The notes beneath the pieces are model-generated. The model saw nothing but the letters and a program-made list of their open reading frames with translations. It searched no databases and had not been told where the DNA came from. Position numbers and translations under genes: made by a program. Shown here in pieces: positions 16,075-24,448 of a stretch of DNA of 64,000 nt (position 1 is the stretch's first letter; every line of letters begins with the position of its first letter). The DNA comes from Streptomyces liangshanensis (GTDB lineage: Bacteria > Actinomycetota > Actinomycetes > Streptomycetales > Streptomycetaceae). The stretch spans positions 6,138,501 to 6,202,500 of the forward strand of contig NZ_CP050177.1 of the NCBI RefSeq assembly GCF_011694815.1, in the 5' to 3' direction.

Positions 16075-17673
16075 GTGATCACCGCAACCGGCGTAGAACT
16101 GCGCGCCGGCGCCCGCGTCCTCATCGAGTCCGCCTCGTTCCGCATCGCCAAGGGGGACCGCATCGGTCTCGTCGGGCGCAACGGCGCGGGCAAGACGACC
16201 CTCACCAAGTGCCTCGCCGGCGAGGGGATCCCGGCCGCCGGGACCATCACCCGCTCCGGCGAGGTCGGCTACCTCCCGCAGGACCCGCGCACCGGCGACC
16301 TCGACGTCCTCGCCCGCGACCGTGTCCTGTCCGCCCGTGACCTCGACTCGGTCCTGCGCAAGATGCGGGAGAACGAGGAGCGGATGTCCAACGGCCAGGG
16401 CGCCACCCGCGAGAAGGCGATGCGGAAGTACGAGCGCCTGGAGACCGAGTTCCTCACCAAGGGCGGGTACGCCGCCGAGGCCGAGGCCGCCACCATCGCC
16501 GCCGCGCTGGGCCTGCCCGACCGGGTGCTCGGCCAGCCCCTCCACACCCTCTCCGGTGGTCAGCGCCGCCGGATCGAGCTCGCCCGCATCCTGTTCTCCG
16601 ACGCGGACACCCTGCTCCTCGACGAGCCCACCAACCACCTGGACGCCGACTCCATCGTCTGGCTGCGCGACTACCTCAAGAGCTACCGCGGCGGTTTCAT
16701 CGTGATCTCCCACGATGTCGAGCTGGTCGAGACGGTCGTCAACAAGGTCTTCTACCTGGACGCCAACCGCGCCCAGATCGACGTCTACAACATGGGCTGG
16801 AAGCTCTACCAGCAGCAGCGCGAGTCGGACGAGAAGCGCCGCAAGCGCGAGCGGGCCAACGCCGAGAAGAAGGCCGCGACCCTGAACTCGCAGGCCGACA
16901 AGATGCGCGCGAAGGCCACCAAGACCGTCGCCGCGCAGAACATGGCCCGCCGCGCCGAGCGGCTCCTGTCGGGTCTGGAGCAGGTGCGCCAGTCCGACAA
17001 GGTCGCCAAGCTCCGCTTCCCCGAGCCCGCGCCCTGCGGCAAGACCCCGCTGACGGCGGAGGGCCTGTCCAAGTCGTACGGCTCGCTGGAGATCTTCACC
17101 GACGTCGACCTCGCGATCGACAAGGGCTCCCGGGTGGTCATCCTCGGCCTCAACGGCGCGGGCAAGACCACGCTGCTGCGGCTGCTGGCGGGGGTCGAGA
17201 AGCCCGACACCGGATCGGTCACCCCGGGCCACGGCCTGAAGCTCGGGTACTACGCGCAGGAGCACGAGACCCTGGACCCCGAGCGGTCCGTCCTGGAGAA
17301 CATGCGCTCCTCCGCGCCCGACCTGGACCTGGTCGAGGTCCGCAAGACGCTCGGCTCGTTCCTGTTCTCCGGGGACGACGTCGACAAGCCCGCCGGGGTC
17401 CTGTCCGGCGGCGAGAAGACCCGTCTCGCGCTGGCCACGCTGGTCGTCTCCGCGGCCAACGTGCTGCTGCTCGACGAGCCGACGAACAACCTCGACCCGG
17501 CCAGCCGCGAGGAGATCCTCGGGGCGCTGCGTACGTACAAGGGCGCCGTCATCCTCGTCACGCACGACGAGGGCGCGGTGCACGCGCTGGAGCCGGAGCG
17601 GATCATCCTGCTGCCCGACGGGGTCGAGGACCTCTGGGGCGCCGACTACGCGGACCTCGTGGCGCTCGCCTGA
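16075..17673 (+). CDS. ABC-F family ATPase (ribosome-associated)
   Basis: A 532-residue soluble protein with two ABC cassettes and no membrane segments. The first has Walker A GRNGAGKTT (34-42), LSGGQRRR and LLLDEPTNHLD; a charged linker with the ERANAEKKAA region follows; the second has GLNGAGKTT, LSGGEKTRLA and LLLDEPTNNLD. ABC-F proteins bind the ribosomal E site and either resolve stalling or protect against antibiotics. Housekeeping or mild resistance functions cannot be told apart here. GTG 16075 follows TTGGAG with 8 bases spacing; the site may be sequestered by the leader hairpin. Confidence 0.93.
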   Translation: MITATGVELRAGARVLIESASFRIAKGDRIGLVGRNGAGKTTLTKCLAGEGIPAAGTITRSGEVGYLPQDPRTGDLDVLARDRVLSARDLDSVLRKMRENEERMSNGQGATREKAMRKYERLETEFLTKGGYAAEAEAATIAAALGLPDRVLGQPLHTLSGGQRRRIELARILFSDADTLLLDEPTNHLDADSIVWLRDYLKSYRGGFIVISHDVELVETVVNKVFYLDANRAQIDVYNMGWKLYQQQRESDEKRRKRERANAEKKAATLNSQADKMRAKATKTVAAQNMARRAERLLSGLEQVRQSDKVAKLRFPEPAPCGKTPLTAEGLSKSYGSLEIFTDVDLAIDKGSRVVILGLNGAGKTTLLRLLAGVEKPDTGSVTPGHGLKLGYYAQEHETLDPERSVLENMRSSAPDLDLVEVRKTLGSFLFSGDDVDKPAGVLSGGEKTRLALATLVVSAANVLLLDEPTNNLDPASREEILGALRTYKGAVILVTHDEGAVHALEPERIILLPDGVEDLWGADYADLVALA

Positions 17674-17698
17674 GCCTCCCGAGCCCCGCGTCCCCGTG

Positions 17699-17728
17699 GG
17701 TCGCGGCCGCCGTCCGGGGGCCGCGACC
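17699..17728 (+). terminator. Strong hairpin after the ABC-F gene
   Basis: GGTCGCGGCC (17699-17708) pairs perfectly with GGCCGCGACC (17719-17728), 26 bases after the stop. There is no U run, as usual for Streptomyces. Confidence 0.8.
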
Positions 17729-17731
17729 GGT

Positions 17732-17783
17732 GATCCGCCGCCGGTGATCCACTGCCGATGGATCATTCGGCTCAGCGGTGATC
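17732..17783. promoter_or_regulatory. Cluster of four GATC sites upstream of gbn
   Basis: GATC occurs at 17732-17735, 17746-17749, 17761-17764 and 17780-17783, three as TGATCC and one as GGATCA. Gbn is named for binding GATC motifs, so this cluster is a candidate autoregulatory or nucleation site. Chance expectation for four sites in 52 bases is low, although the same-strand TGATCC copies could also be a simple local repeat. Confidence 0.45.
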
Positions 17784-18082
17784 CTTCATCTGAGTGAGAC
17801 GGTCTCGTACTCCGGCGCGTCATGGGACGGACCGGACCGTACGCGCTCCCCCTCCTGGCCATTTTCCGACACCACCGCCCTGACCTGCGCCTTCGGTTAA
17901 AGAGCAGGTCAAGTGCGGCCGTCCGGGCGTCCGGAAATCACCTGGAATTCCGCAATCCGGACGCGCTCGGAGCGGGAAGCGCGCCGAAGCTCGTCGCACG
18001 GACCTTGCCGAATGGGTGGCCAGGACGGCGCCGAGGGGTGATCATGAGAAGTCCAGAGCGCACTTCCCACGAGGAGGCACGG

Positions 18083-18304
18083 GTGGCCGAGACTCTGAAG
18101 AAGGGCAGCCGGGTGACCGGCGCCGCGCGCGACAAGCTCGCGGCAGACCTGAAGAAGAAGTACGACAACGGTGCGAGCATCCGGGCACTGGCCGAAGAAA
18201 CGGGCCGTTCCTACGGATTCGTCCACCGGATGCTCAGCGAGTCCGGAGTCACGCTCCGGGGACGCGGTGGAGCGACGCGAGGCAAGAAGGCCGCTGCGGC
18301 CTGA
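18083..18304 (+). CDS. gbn: Gbn-type small nucleoid-associated HTH protein
   Basis: A 73-residue basic protein matching the Streptomyces GATC-binding nucleoid protein described from SCO1839. A Lys-rich helix (14-28) leads to a helix-turn-helix, ASIRALAEETGRSYGFVHRM (31-50), and an Arg/Gly/Lys tail. It binds GATC-containing DNA and influences development and antibiotic output in S. coelicolor. GTG 18083 follows GAGGAGG with a 5-base gap; longer upstream frames lack such a site. It lies 128 bases before the enoyl-CoA hydratase gene. Confidence 0.88.
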   Translation: MAETLKKGSRVTGAARDKLAADLKKKYDNGASIRALAEETGRSYGFVHRMLSESGVTLRGRGGATRGKKAAAA

Positions 18305-18432
18305 CGACCGAGCGTGGCTCCTCCCGGCCGCCGGTTCGGCGGTGCCCACCCGGCCGACCTCCGTGTCGGCCTGGTGGTTACTGTGCAGTCACTTAGCTCG
18401 AACGGCTGACTGCCCGAACCGGAGGCGCCCCC

Positions 18433-19224
18433 ATGACTTCGCTTGATCCAGTACACGACAAGGACGGCGTACGGCTCACCGTCGAGGACGCGGTCGCCAC
18501 GGTGACACTGACCAATCCGGCCAAGCGCAACGCTCAGTCTCCCGCTCTGTGGCGGGCGTTGTCGGAGGCCGGGAGGTCGTTGCCGGGCAGTGTGCGGGTT
18601 GTCGTCCTGCGCGGCGAGGGTCTCTCCTTCTCCGCCGGGCTCGACCGGCAGGCGTTCACCCCCGAGGGGTTCGACGGGGAGCCTACTTTCCTCGATCTCG
18701 CGCGCGAGTCCGACGAGGCTCTCGACGCGGCGATCGCCGGGTACCAGGAAGGATTCACCTGGCTGCGGCGCAACGACATCGTGTCGATCGCTGCGGTCCA
18801 GGGGCATGCCATCGGGGCGGGCTTCCAGCTCGCCCTGGCGTGTGACCTGCGGGTGGTGACGCCCGACGTCCAGTTCGCCATGCGCGAGACCGGCCTCGGC
18901 ATCGTCCCCGACCTCACCGGCACCCATCCGCTGGTGGGGCTGGTGGGCTACGCCCGCGCGCTGGAGATCTGCGCGACGGGCCGCTTCGTCCAGGCGGCGG
19001 AGGCCGAGCGCACCGGGCTCGCCAACCTGGTGGTCGACGCGGACGAGCTGGACGCCTCGGTGAAGGACCTGGCCGCCGCACTGCTGGCCGCGCCGCGCGA
19101 CGCGGTGATCGAGACGAAGGCGCTGCTGGCGGGCGCCGCGGGCCGCACCTTCGACGAACAGCGCGCCGCCGAGCGCGCGTCCCAGGCACGCCGCCTCCGC
19201 GACCTGGCGGGCCTCGCCGACTGA
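18433..19224 (+). CDS. Enoyl-CoA hydratase/isomerase family protein
   Basis: A 263-residue crotonase-fold protein. Marks are LTNPAKRNAQS, SFSAGLDRQAF (oxyanion-hole loop), GHAIGAGFQLALACDLRV and ETGLGIVPDLTGTHPL. The second catalytic Glu of true hydratases is expected near EAxxxGL; here the loop reads ETGLGIVPD, so isomerase or another crotonase reaction is possible. It acts on CoA thioesters; the pathway is not shown by neighbours. GGAGG precedes ATG 18433. Confidence 0.88.
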   Translation: MTSLDPVHDKDGVRLTVEDAVATVTLTNPAKRNAQSPALWRALSEAGRSLPGSVRVVVLRGEGLSFSAGLDRQAFTPEGFDGEPTFLDLARESDEALDAAIAGYQEGFTWLRRNDIVSIAAVQGHAIGAGFQLALACDLRVVTPDVQFAMRETGLGIVPDLTGTHPLVGLVGYARALEICATGRFVQAAEAERTGLANLVVDADELDASVKDLAAALLAAPRDAVIETKALLAGAAGRTFDEQRAAERASQARRLRDLAGLAD

Positions 19225-19292
19225 CGCGCGGCCCCGCGCCCCGGAGCATCCCCGTCGGGAGCGCGCGCGGGCGCGGGCGAAGGATCCGGGGC

Positions 19293-19334
19293 GCGGGTAC
19301 GGCCTGCGGCGTGCGCGCCGCAGGCCGTACCCGC
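19293..19334. terminator. 19-bp perfect hairpin, convergent terminator
   Basis: 19293-19311 and 19316-19334 are exact inverted repeats of 19 bases (arms begin GCGGGTACGG) around a 4-base loop, between the enoyl-CoA hydratase gene and the convergent minus-strand gene. Confidence 0.9.
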
Positions 19335-19372
19335 CCCTTCGGTACGAGCTCGTACGTGACCCCCGCGGCGCC

Positions 19373-20200
19373 CTACGCGCGCCCCGCGCCCGGCTCCGCG
19401 CCCTCCCGTACCGCCTCCACCGCCGTCACCAGCACCGTCACCGGCGGTGTCCCCGTCGCGGCCACCGCGTCCCGGACCGCCCGGGCCACCGTCGGCGCGT
19501 GGTGGCCCGGGGCCGTCGCCACCTCCACGCGTACCTGGTTCCAGGTGACGGTCACCGCCGCGCCCAGCGTTCCGGTCAGGTACGCGACCCCCGGCACCCC
19601 CGCCGCCGCCCAGGCCGCCTCGCCCTTCGCCACCGCCGCCCGTCCCCCGACCGGCCCAGTGGCCGCCGACTTTCTCCCGGCCCCCGCCCCGGCCCCCGCC
19701 CCGGCCCCCGGCTCGCCCGGTCCCGCCTCCGCCCCGCCCGCCCCGTCGCCCGGCTCCACCAGCCCCGTCACCCGCAGGTCGACCTCCGCCACGTCCAGCC
19801 CCAGCCGCTCCCGGGCCGCCCCCGCCAGCACCTCACGCACCCGCCGCGCCACCGCCATCAGCGGCTCACCCGTCGTCGCCGTGAACTCCCCGTCGATCCG
19901 CAGCGGCCCCGCGACCGCGTCCCCCGGCGGCGGAGGCACCACCGGCAGACCGGGCCCGTCGTCGTCGGCCGCGGAGACCGCGAGCGTCCCCAGCGACGCG
20001 CCCGGCACCGCCTCCGCCGCGCGCCGCAGCTCCGCCGACGCCGCCTGCTCCGTCACCCAGATCCCCTCGGCGGGGCCGCCCGAGGGGAGCAGCCGGCCCA
20101 GACCCAGCCGCTGCCGCACCGCGGCCGTCCATCCGGAGGAGCCCTGGCCGTCGGCGCCCTCCGCGGGGCCCTGGCCGTCCGTGCTGTGCGCTGTCGTCAT
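19373..20200 (-). CDS. Asp23-like envelope-stress-associated protein (inferred)
   Basis: A 275-residue protein, divergent from the Asp23 operon by 93 bases. Two segments, LRIDGEFTATTGEPLMAVAR with VAEVDLRVTGLV and AAVTVTWNQVRVEVA with VTVLVTAVEAV, have the strand-helix-strand rhythm of the Asp23/Gls24 fold. They are joined by a Gly/Ala/Glu-rich low-complexity linker (about 160-190). The Asp23 relation is my inference from pattern and location; a database would probably call it hypothetical. ATG 20200 was chosen because upstream in-frame residues overlap the divergent promoter region. Confidence 0.7.
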   Translation of the reverse strand: MTTAHSTDGQGPAEGADGQGSSGWTAAVRQRLGLGRLLPSGGPAEGIWVTEQAASAELRRAAEAVPGASLGTLAVSAADDDGPGLPVVPPPPGDAVAGPLRIDGEFTATTGEPLMAVARRVREVLAGAARERLGLDVAEVDLRVTGLVEPGDGAGGAEAGPGEPGAGAGAGAGAGRKSAATGPVGGRAAVAKGEAAWAAAGVPGVAYLTGTLGAAVTVTWNQVRVEVATAPGHHAPTVARAVRDAVAATGTPPVTVLVTAVEAVREGAEPGAGRA

Positions 20201-20293
20201 GGGCCCAGCCTGCCGTATGTACGGTGCGTAACCGCACAAGCACCCCTAATGTGTGCAAAGGAGTCCAGCACCGAGCGGAAAGGGCGAATGGCG

Positions 20294-20791
20294 ATGTCAG
20301 ACACCGCATCCCGCAACCAGTCCGAGCCTTCCGTCAGGGAAGGGGCGGGCGACGAGGCGCGCAGGGCCGGCGCCAACAAGCGCGGCGCGGGCGCCGCCGG
20401 CTCGCGCGGCCGTACCACCATCGCCGACGGCGTGGTGGAGAAGATCGCCGGCCTCGCGGCCCGGGACGTCGTCGGCGTGCACGCCATGGGCAGCGGGATG
20501 TCCCGCACCTTCGGCGCCGTCCGCGACCGGGTGCCCGGCACCGGGTCGTCCAAGTCCGTCAGCCGGGGCGTGAAGGCCGAGGTCGGCGAGGTACAGACCG
20601 CGCTCGACCTGGAGATCGTCGTCGACTACGGCGTGTCGATCACCGACGTCGCCCGGGTGGTCAGGGAGAACGTCATCTCGGCGGTCGAGCGCATGACCGG
20701 CCTGGAGGTCGTCGAGGTCAACATCGCGGTCAGCGACGTCAAGCTGCCGGACGAGGATGACGACGACGAGTCGGAGACACGACTCCAGTAA
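20294..20791 (+). CDS. Asp23/Gls24 family envelope stress response protein
   Basis: A 165-residue protein with a disordered, charged N-terminus (about 1-40), then the Asp23 domain: GRTTIADGVVEKIAGLAARDVVGV, LEIVVDYGVSITDVARVVRE and VNIAVSDVKL, ending in an Asp/Glu-rich tail. In Firmicutes Asp23 is tethered at the membrane by AmaP and responds to envelope stress; a member homologous to AmaP lies at the end of this operon. ATG 20294 has AAGGG 9 bases upstream; ATG 20288 is too close to that site. Confidence 0.88.
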   Translation: MSDTASRNQSEPSVREGAGDEARRAGANKRGAGAAGSRGRTTIADGVVEKIAGLAARDVVGVHAMGSGMSRTFGAVRDRVPGTGSSKSVSRGVKAEVGEVQTALDLEIVVDYGVSITDVARVVRENVISAVERMTGLEVVEVNIAVSDVKLPDEDDDDESETRLQ

Positions 20792-20830
20792 GGGGTGGTG
20801 GACGAGGGATCGAAGCGGAGGAGGAGCGCG

Positions 20831-21022
20831 ATGAGCATGGCGATGGTCGGCGTGTTGGCCGGGATGGCGCTCGGGTTCGCCGGGTACTTCGGCGGTTTCG
20901 GAGCGTTCGTGGTGGTGGCCGTGCTGGGCGCGGCCGGGTTCGTCGCCGGGAGGTTCGCGGACGGCGACCTGGAGCCCGGCGACTTCTTCCGCAGCCGCGA
21001 CCGCGGCGACCGGCGGCGGTGA
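20831..21022 (+). CDS. Small membrane protein of the Asp23 operon
   Basis: A 63-residue protein with one long glycine-rich hydrophobic stretch (about 3-40, probably two short helices) and a charged tail, FFRSRDRGDRRR. GGAGGAG lies just before ATG 20831. It resembles the short DUF2273-type proteins that accompany Asp23 and AmaP in Gram-positive bacteria. The role is unknown; membrane localisation is clear. Confidence 0.8.
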   Translation: MSMAMVGVLAGMALGFAGYFGGFGAFVVVAVLGAAGFVAGRFADGDLEPGDFFRSRDRGDRRR

Positions 21023-21028
21023 TCCGGC

Positions 21029-21376
21029 GTGGCCGGTGACCAGGTGGTGGCCGCCGAGCGCGGAGTGACGACGATCGCGGACCGCGTCGTGGCGAAGATC
21101 GCCGCGCGCGCCGCGAGGGAGGCGCTCGACCGCGTACCGGAAGGCGGGGAGGCACCGCACGCCTCGGTGACGCTGCATCACGGCGCCGCCCGGGTGCGGG
21201 TCGGTGTCGAGCTGGACTACCCCACCGACATCGGCGCCCGCTGCGGCGCCGTACGGCAGCGGGTCTCCCAGCGGGTGCACGGGCTGGCGGGCGTGGAGGT
21301 GGCCGAGGTGGTGGTCCAGGTCGAACGCCTGCACTCCGTCCACACGCGGGGCACCGACGGGGGGAGGATCCGATGA
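21029..21376 (+). CDS. Second Asp23/Gls24 family protein
   Basis: A 115-residue Asp23-like domain without the long tails of the first copy: RGVTTIADRVVAKIAARAAREAL, VRVGVELDYPTDIGARCGAV and VAEVVVQVERL. GTG 21029 begins 7 bases after the previous stop. It probably pairs or competes with the first Asp23 protein for the AmaP anchor. Confidence 0.85.
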   Translation: MAGDQVVAAERGVTTIADRVVAKIAARAAREALDRVPEGGEAPHASVTLHHGAARVRVGVELDYPTDIGARCGAVRQRVSQRVHGLAGVEVAEVVVQVERLHSVHTRGTDGGRIR

Positions 21377-22098
21377 GCGGACCCGCGCACGACGGACCAG
21401 GCCGGGACGACCGCGTCGACCGCGCCGAACACGACGACCGCGTCGACCTCGCCAAGCACGACGGACGAGGCGGGGTCATGCAAAAAGACCGGTCCGCCTC
21501 GGCCTCCGGGGAAGCGCGCGCGCCGTCCGTGGACGGCGCCACGGTCTCCGGCGGCCGGGCGGGCCGCTTCTGGTCCACGCGCCGGATCCCCGCCGCGGTG
21601 ACCGCCCTGATCATCCTGGGCGCCGCCGGCCTGGTGCTGTACGACGTCGCGGCGGTACGGGCCGGGCACGCGGCGATGTACTGGCGCCGCCGGCTCGCCG
21701 AGGAACTGGCCGAGCAGCCGCTCGACGAGACCTGGCTCATGCTCTCGGCGTGTGTCGCGATGGCCCTCGGCGTCTGGCTCATCCTCCTCGCCCTGACCCC
21801 GGGCCTGCGCGCGCTGCTGCCGATGCGCCGCGAGCACGCCCACGTCCGGGCCGGACTCGACCGGTCCGCCGCCGCGCTGGTGCTGCGCGACCGGGCCCTG
21901 GAGGTCTCGGGGGTGCGCTCCGCGCGGGTCCGGGTGCGCCGGCGCACGGCACGCGTCCGCGCGCTGTCCCACTTCCGTGAACTCGACGACGTACGGGCCG
22001 ATCTGGACAGCGCGCTCGGCGCCGGCCTGGGGGAGCTGGGCCTCGCCAGGCCCCTCGCCCTGTCGGTGCGGGTGCGCAGGCCCAAGAGGAAGGGGTGA
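21373..22098 (+). CDS. DUF6286-type membrane protein of the Asp23 operon
   Basis: A 241-residue protein with two membrane helices (about 72-92 and 121-141) and a basic C-terminal domain whose EVSGVRSARVRVRRR and ALSVRVRRPKRKG strands echo the Asp23/AmaP pattern. ATG 21373 overlaps the previous stop by 4 bases. The first 35 residues are Asp/Arg/His-rich and could be skipped by an internal ATG at 21478. Function unknown, probably part of the same membrane assembly. Confidence 0.8.
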   Translation: MSGPAHDGPGRDDRVDRAEHDDRVDLAKHDGRGGVMQKDRSASASGEARAPSVDGATVSGGRAGRFWSTRRIPAAVTALIILGAAGLVLYDVAAVRAGHAAMYWRRRLAEELAEQPLDETWLMLSACVAMALGVWLILLALTPGLRALLPMRREHAHVRAGLDRSAAALVLRDRALEVSGVRSARVRVRRRTARVRALSHFRELDDVRADLDSALGAGLGELGLARPLALSVRVRRPKRKG

Positions 22099-22102
22099 CC
22101 GG

Positions 22103-22840
22103 GTGAGCCGGGGCGAGAGGCGCGGGACGGACCGTCAGGTCAGGAAGGACCGCAAGGAACAGAAGCAGTGGCGGGTGAGGCAGGCCAGGAAGGCGAAGCA
22201 CGAGACGCGGGAGCGCGACGCCCACCACGGGGGCCCGGGGAAGCCCGGCCGGACCGGCGGGGCGCTCCGGGTCGTCAACCGGGTCCTGCTCGGTCTCATC
22301 GGCCTGGTGCTGCTCCTGGCCGGGGGTGTCGTGGTCGCCCAGGGCCAGGACTGGGCGGTGCCCGGCTGGTGGCCGTACAGCGGCCCGCACGACGTCCTGC
22401 TGACCCGCCACAACCGCCAGCGCTACCGCGACGACGGCTGGTGGTGGCCGGTGGTCATCGCCGCCCTCGCGGTCATCGTCGTGGTCACGCTGTGCTGGGC
22501 GCTGGCGCAGTTCCGGCGGGCACGGCTGGCCGAGATCCTGATCGACAGCGGGGACGGTGAGGGCGCGCTGCTGCGCGGGCGGGCACTCGAAGGAGTGCTG
22601 GAGAGCGAGGCGCGGTCCCTTGACGGGGTGGCGCGGGCGCGGGCGCGGCTGACGGGCCGTCGTACGGCGCCGGCGGCGCGGGTCCAGCTCCTGCTGGAGC
22701 CGCACGCCGATCCCGGCGGGGCGATGGACCGGCTCACGGGGGAGGCGCTGGCGCACGCGCGGGGTTCCGCGGGTCTTGAGGCGCTGCCCGCGGAGGTCAG
22801 GTTGCGGGCCGCCAAGCACCGCCCCGAGAGAGTGAATTGA
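22103..22840 (+). CDS. AmaP-like membrane anchor
   Basis: A 245-residue protein: a very basic N-terminus (about 1-50), helix 61-79, a Trp-rich extracytoplasmic loop with DWAVPGWWPY, helix 116-136, and a cytoplasmic domain with GEGALLRGRALEGVLESEA and RVQLLLEPHADP. This two-helix plus Asp23-like layout matches AmaP, which anchors Asp23 at the membrane. GTG 22103 starts 4 bases after the previous stop. It is the last gene of the operon. Confidence 0.82.
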   Translation: MSRGERRGTDRQVRKDRKEQKQWRVRQARKAKHETRERDAHHGGPGKPGRTGGALRVVNRVLLGLIGLVLLLAGGVVVAQGQDWAVPGWWPYSGPHDVLLTRHNRQRYRDDGWWWPVVIAALAVIVVVTLCWALAQFRRARLAEILIDSGDGEGALLRGRALEGVLESEARSLDGVARARARLTGRRTAPAARVQLLLEPHADPGGAMDRLTGEALAHARGSAGLEALPAEVRLRAAKHRPERVN

Positions 22841-22913
22841 CGCAGGGTACCCGACTCGTAACTCATCTGGTGTCTCTGTGGCCCCATTCGTCCCAGAGTT
22901 TCTGATTCTCCCG

Positions 22914-22943
22914 TTGACTGGTCCCATAGATCACCGATAGGGC
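22914..22943 (+). promoter_or_regulatory. Candidate conservon promoter
   Basis: TTGACT (22914-22919) and TAGGGC (22938-22943) are separated by 18 bases, about 120 bases before the first conservon gene. Confidence 0.4.
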
Positions 22944-23065
22944 TATACGGCGGCCCGGAGCGGCCGCCGGATCCGCGGGACGACAGCGATGCGGCGACAA
23001 CAGTGATGTGACGGGGTTACAGCTATGGCAAGTGGTGCCACTGCCGGTCCACGGTGGTGCGAGTG

Positions 23066-24448
23066 ATGCCTGTTCCGTGGTGGCGGCCGGGAAGACGGGC
23101 CGAGAAGGCACTGGCCGAGGCGCAGTCGGTGTTCGACGCGCGGCTGGCGTACGGGGAGAAGATCCGGCAGGACCGGGTGGCGGCGCTGGAGGGGGAGATC
23201 GCCCGGCTGGACGCCGAACTGGCCGCGAAGGACGACCTGGTGCGCTCGGTCCTCACCGAGCTGCGCCACACGGCCACCACCCGGCTGCCCGAGCTGGCGA
23301 TGTCCACCGCCCACCCCCACGTGGTGGTCCCGGGGCTGCGCGACGCACAGCTGGCCGGCTCCGACGTGGACGTGTCCCTCGGGCATGTCCTCGAACAGGT
23401 GCGGCAGTTGGTCGTCGACGAGCGGGTACGCGGCGACGACGCGGCCAAGGCCGTGATGCGGGGCGTCATGGGCAAGCTCCAGGCGCTCCACTACCGGCAG
23501 CAGACCTTCCTCCAGGGCATGCAGGAGCGGTACGACCATCCGGACGTGGCCGAGGACCTGGTGCGCCTGGACGAGCTCAACGAGCTGAACCTCCGGCTCG
23601 TCCAGGGCCTGGCCGTGATGTGCGGGAGATGGCCCGGGCTCGCCCGGGGGGACTCTCCGGTGCAGGGCATCGTCAAGAGCGCCGCCGGGCGGGTGGTCGG
23701 CTACCAGCGGATCGCGCCGCCCAGCTACCAGGTGCGCGGCCGGCTCGGGGTGGTGGCCCGCGCCGTCGAACCGCTCGCCATGGTCCTCGCCGAACTGCTC
23801 GACAACGCGCTCAGCCACTCCCCGAGCAACATCGACATCGAGGTCGAGGTGAAACACGGCGCGAGCGGCTGCACCTTCTTCATCACCGACTGGGGACTGG
23901 GCATGGAGGCGGACGAGCTGGCGCGGGCCAACGGGCTCGCCGCCGGCGAACTGGCGCTGCTCTTCACCGAGCTGGAGGGCGAACCGCCCGGCATCGGCCT
24001 GCCGGTGGCCGGCGCCATCGCCCGCCAGTACGGCCTGCGCACCGTCCTGGAACGCGCCCCCTACAGCAACGGGCTGCGCGCCGCCGTGTTCGTACCGGAA
24101 TCACTGCTGATCATGGTCAAGGAGGACTCGGTGACGCCGAGCGTGGTGTCACCGAACGTCCCCTCCCCGCGCGGTCCCGTCCCCGGCGACGAGGAACAGT
24201 CCGCGCCCACCTCCGCGGACGCCCTGGCGTCCGTCGCCGTCCTGCCGCCCGGCCCGAGCGGTCTGCCGCAGCGCAGGGGCATGCGCGGCCGGGTGCCGGG
24301 ACCGGTCGGAGTCCCCGACGCGGCCGACGCGCCGGAGCCCAGCCCGGCGGAGAACCAGAGCCGGTGGGCCGCGGTCCAGTCCGGCACGGCGGCCGGCCGC
24401 GCCGCCCCGGACCAGCCCGACCACCCCTCCGAAGAAGGACAGCCGTGA
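23066..24448 (+). CDS. Conservon histidine-kinase-like protein (CvnA type)
   Basis: A 460-residue protein. A coiled-coil N-terminus (about 14-60, Glu/Ala/Arg heptads) leads to a four-helix region and a GHKL ATPase domain: LAELLDNALSHSP (N box), ITDWGLGM (G1) and GIGLPVAGAIA (G2). The C-terminal 100 residues are a disordered Pro/Ala tail. CvnA proteins head Streptomyces conservons, which act somewhat like eukaryotic G-protein receptor complexes. No membrane helix is seen, unlike many CvnA proteins. The start is weakly supported: ATG 23066 lacks a clear ribosome site, and GTG 23054 or 23063 are possible. Confidence 0.85.
   Translation: MPVPWWRPGRRAEKALAEAQSVFDARLAYGEKIRQDRVAALEGEIARLDAELAAKDDLVRSVLTELRHTATTRLPELAMSTAHPHVVVPGLRDAQLAGSDVDVSLGHVLEQVRQLVVDERVRGDDAAKAVMRGVMGKLQALHYRQQTFLQGMQERYDHPDVAEDLVRLDELNELNLRLVQGLAVMCGRWPGLARGDSPVQGIVKSAAGRVVGYQRIAPPSYQVRGRLGVVARAVEPLAMVLAELLDNALSHSPSNIDIEVEVKHGASGCTFFITDWGLGMEADELARANGLAAGELALLFTELEGEPPGIGLPVAGAIARQYGLRTVLERAPYSNGLRAAVFVPESLLIMVKEDSVTPSVVSPNVPSPRGPVPGDEEQSAPTSADALASVAVLPPGPSGLPQRRGMRGRVPGPVGVPDAADAPEPSPAENQSRWAAVQSGTAAGRAAPDQPDHPSEEGQP

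Larger units (their letters stand above)
17674..18082. other. 409-base gene-free region between the ABC-F gene and gbn
   Basis: It holds the ABC-F terminator (17699-17728), then four GATC sites in 52 bases (17732-17783), then about 250 bases with no gene I can support. The latter part includes some AT-richer patches (about 17895-17955) and a further GATC at about 18040. The gbn promoter must lie here, but I cannot place it. Confidence 0.7.
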
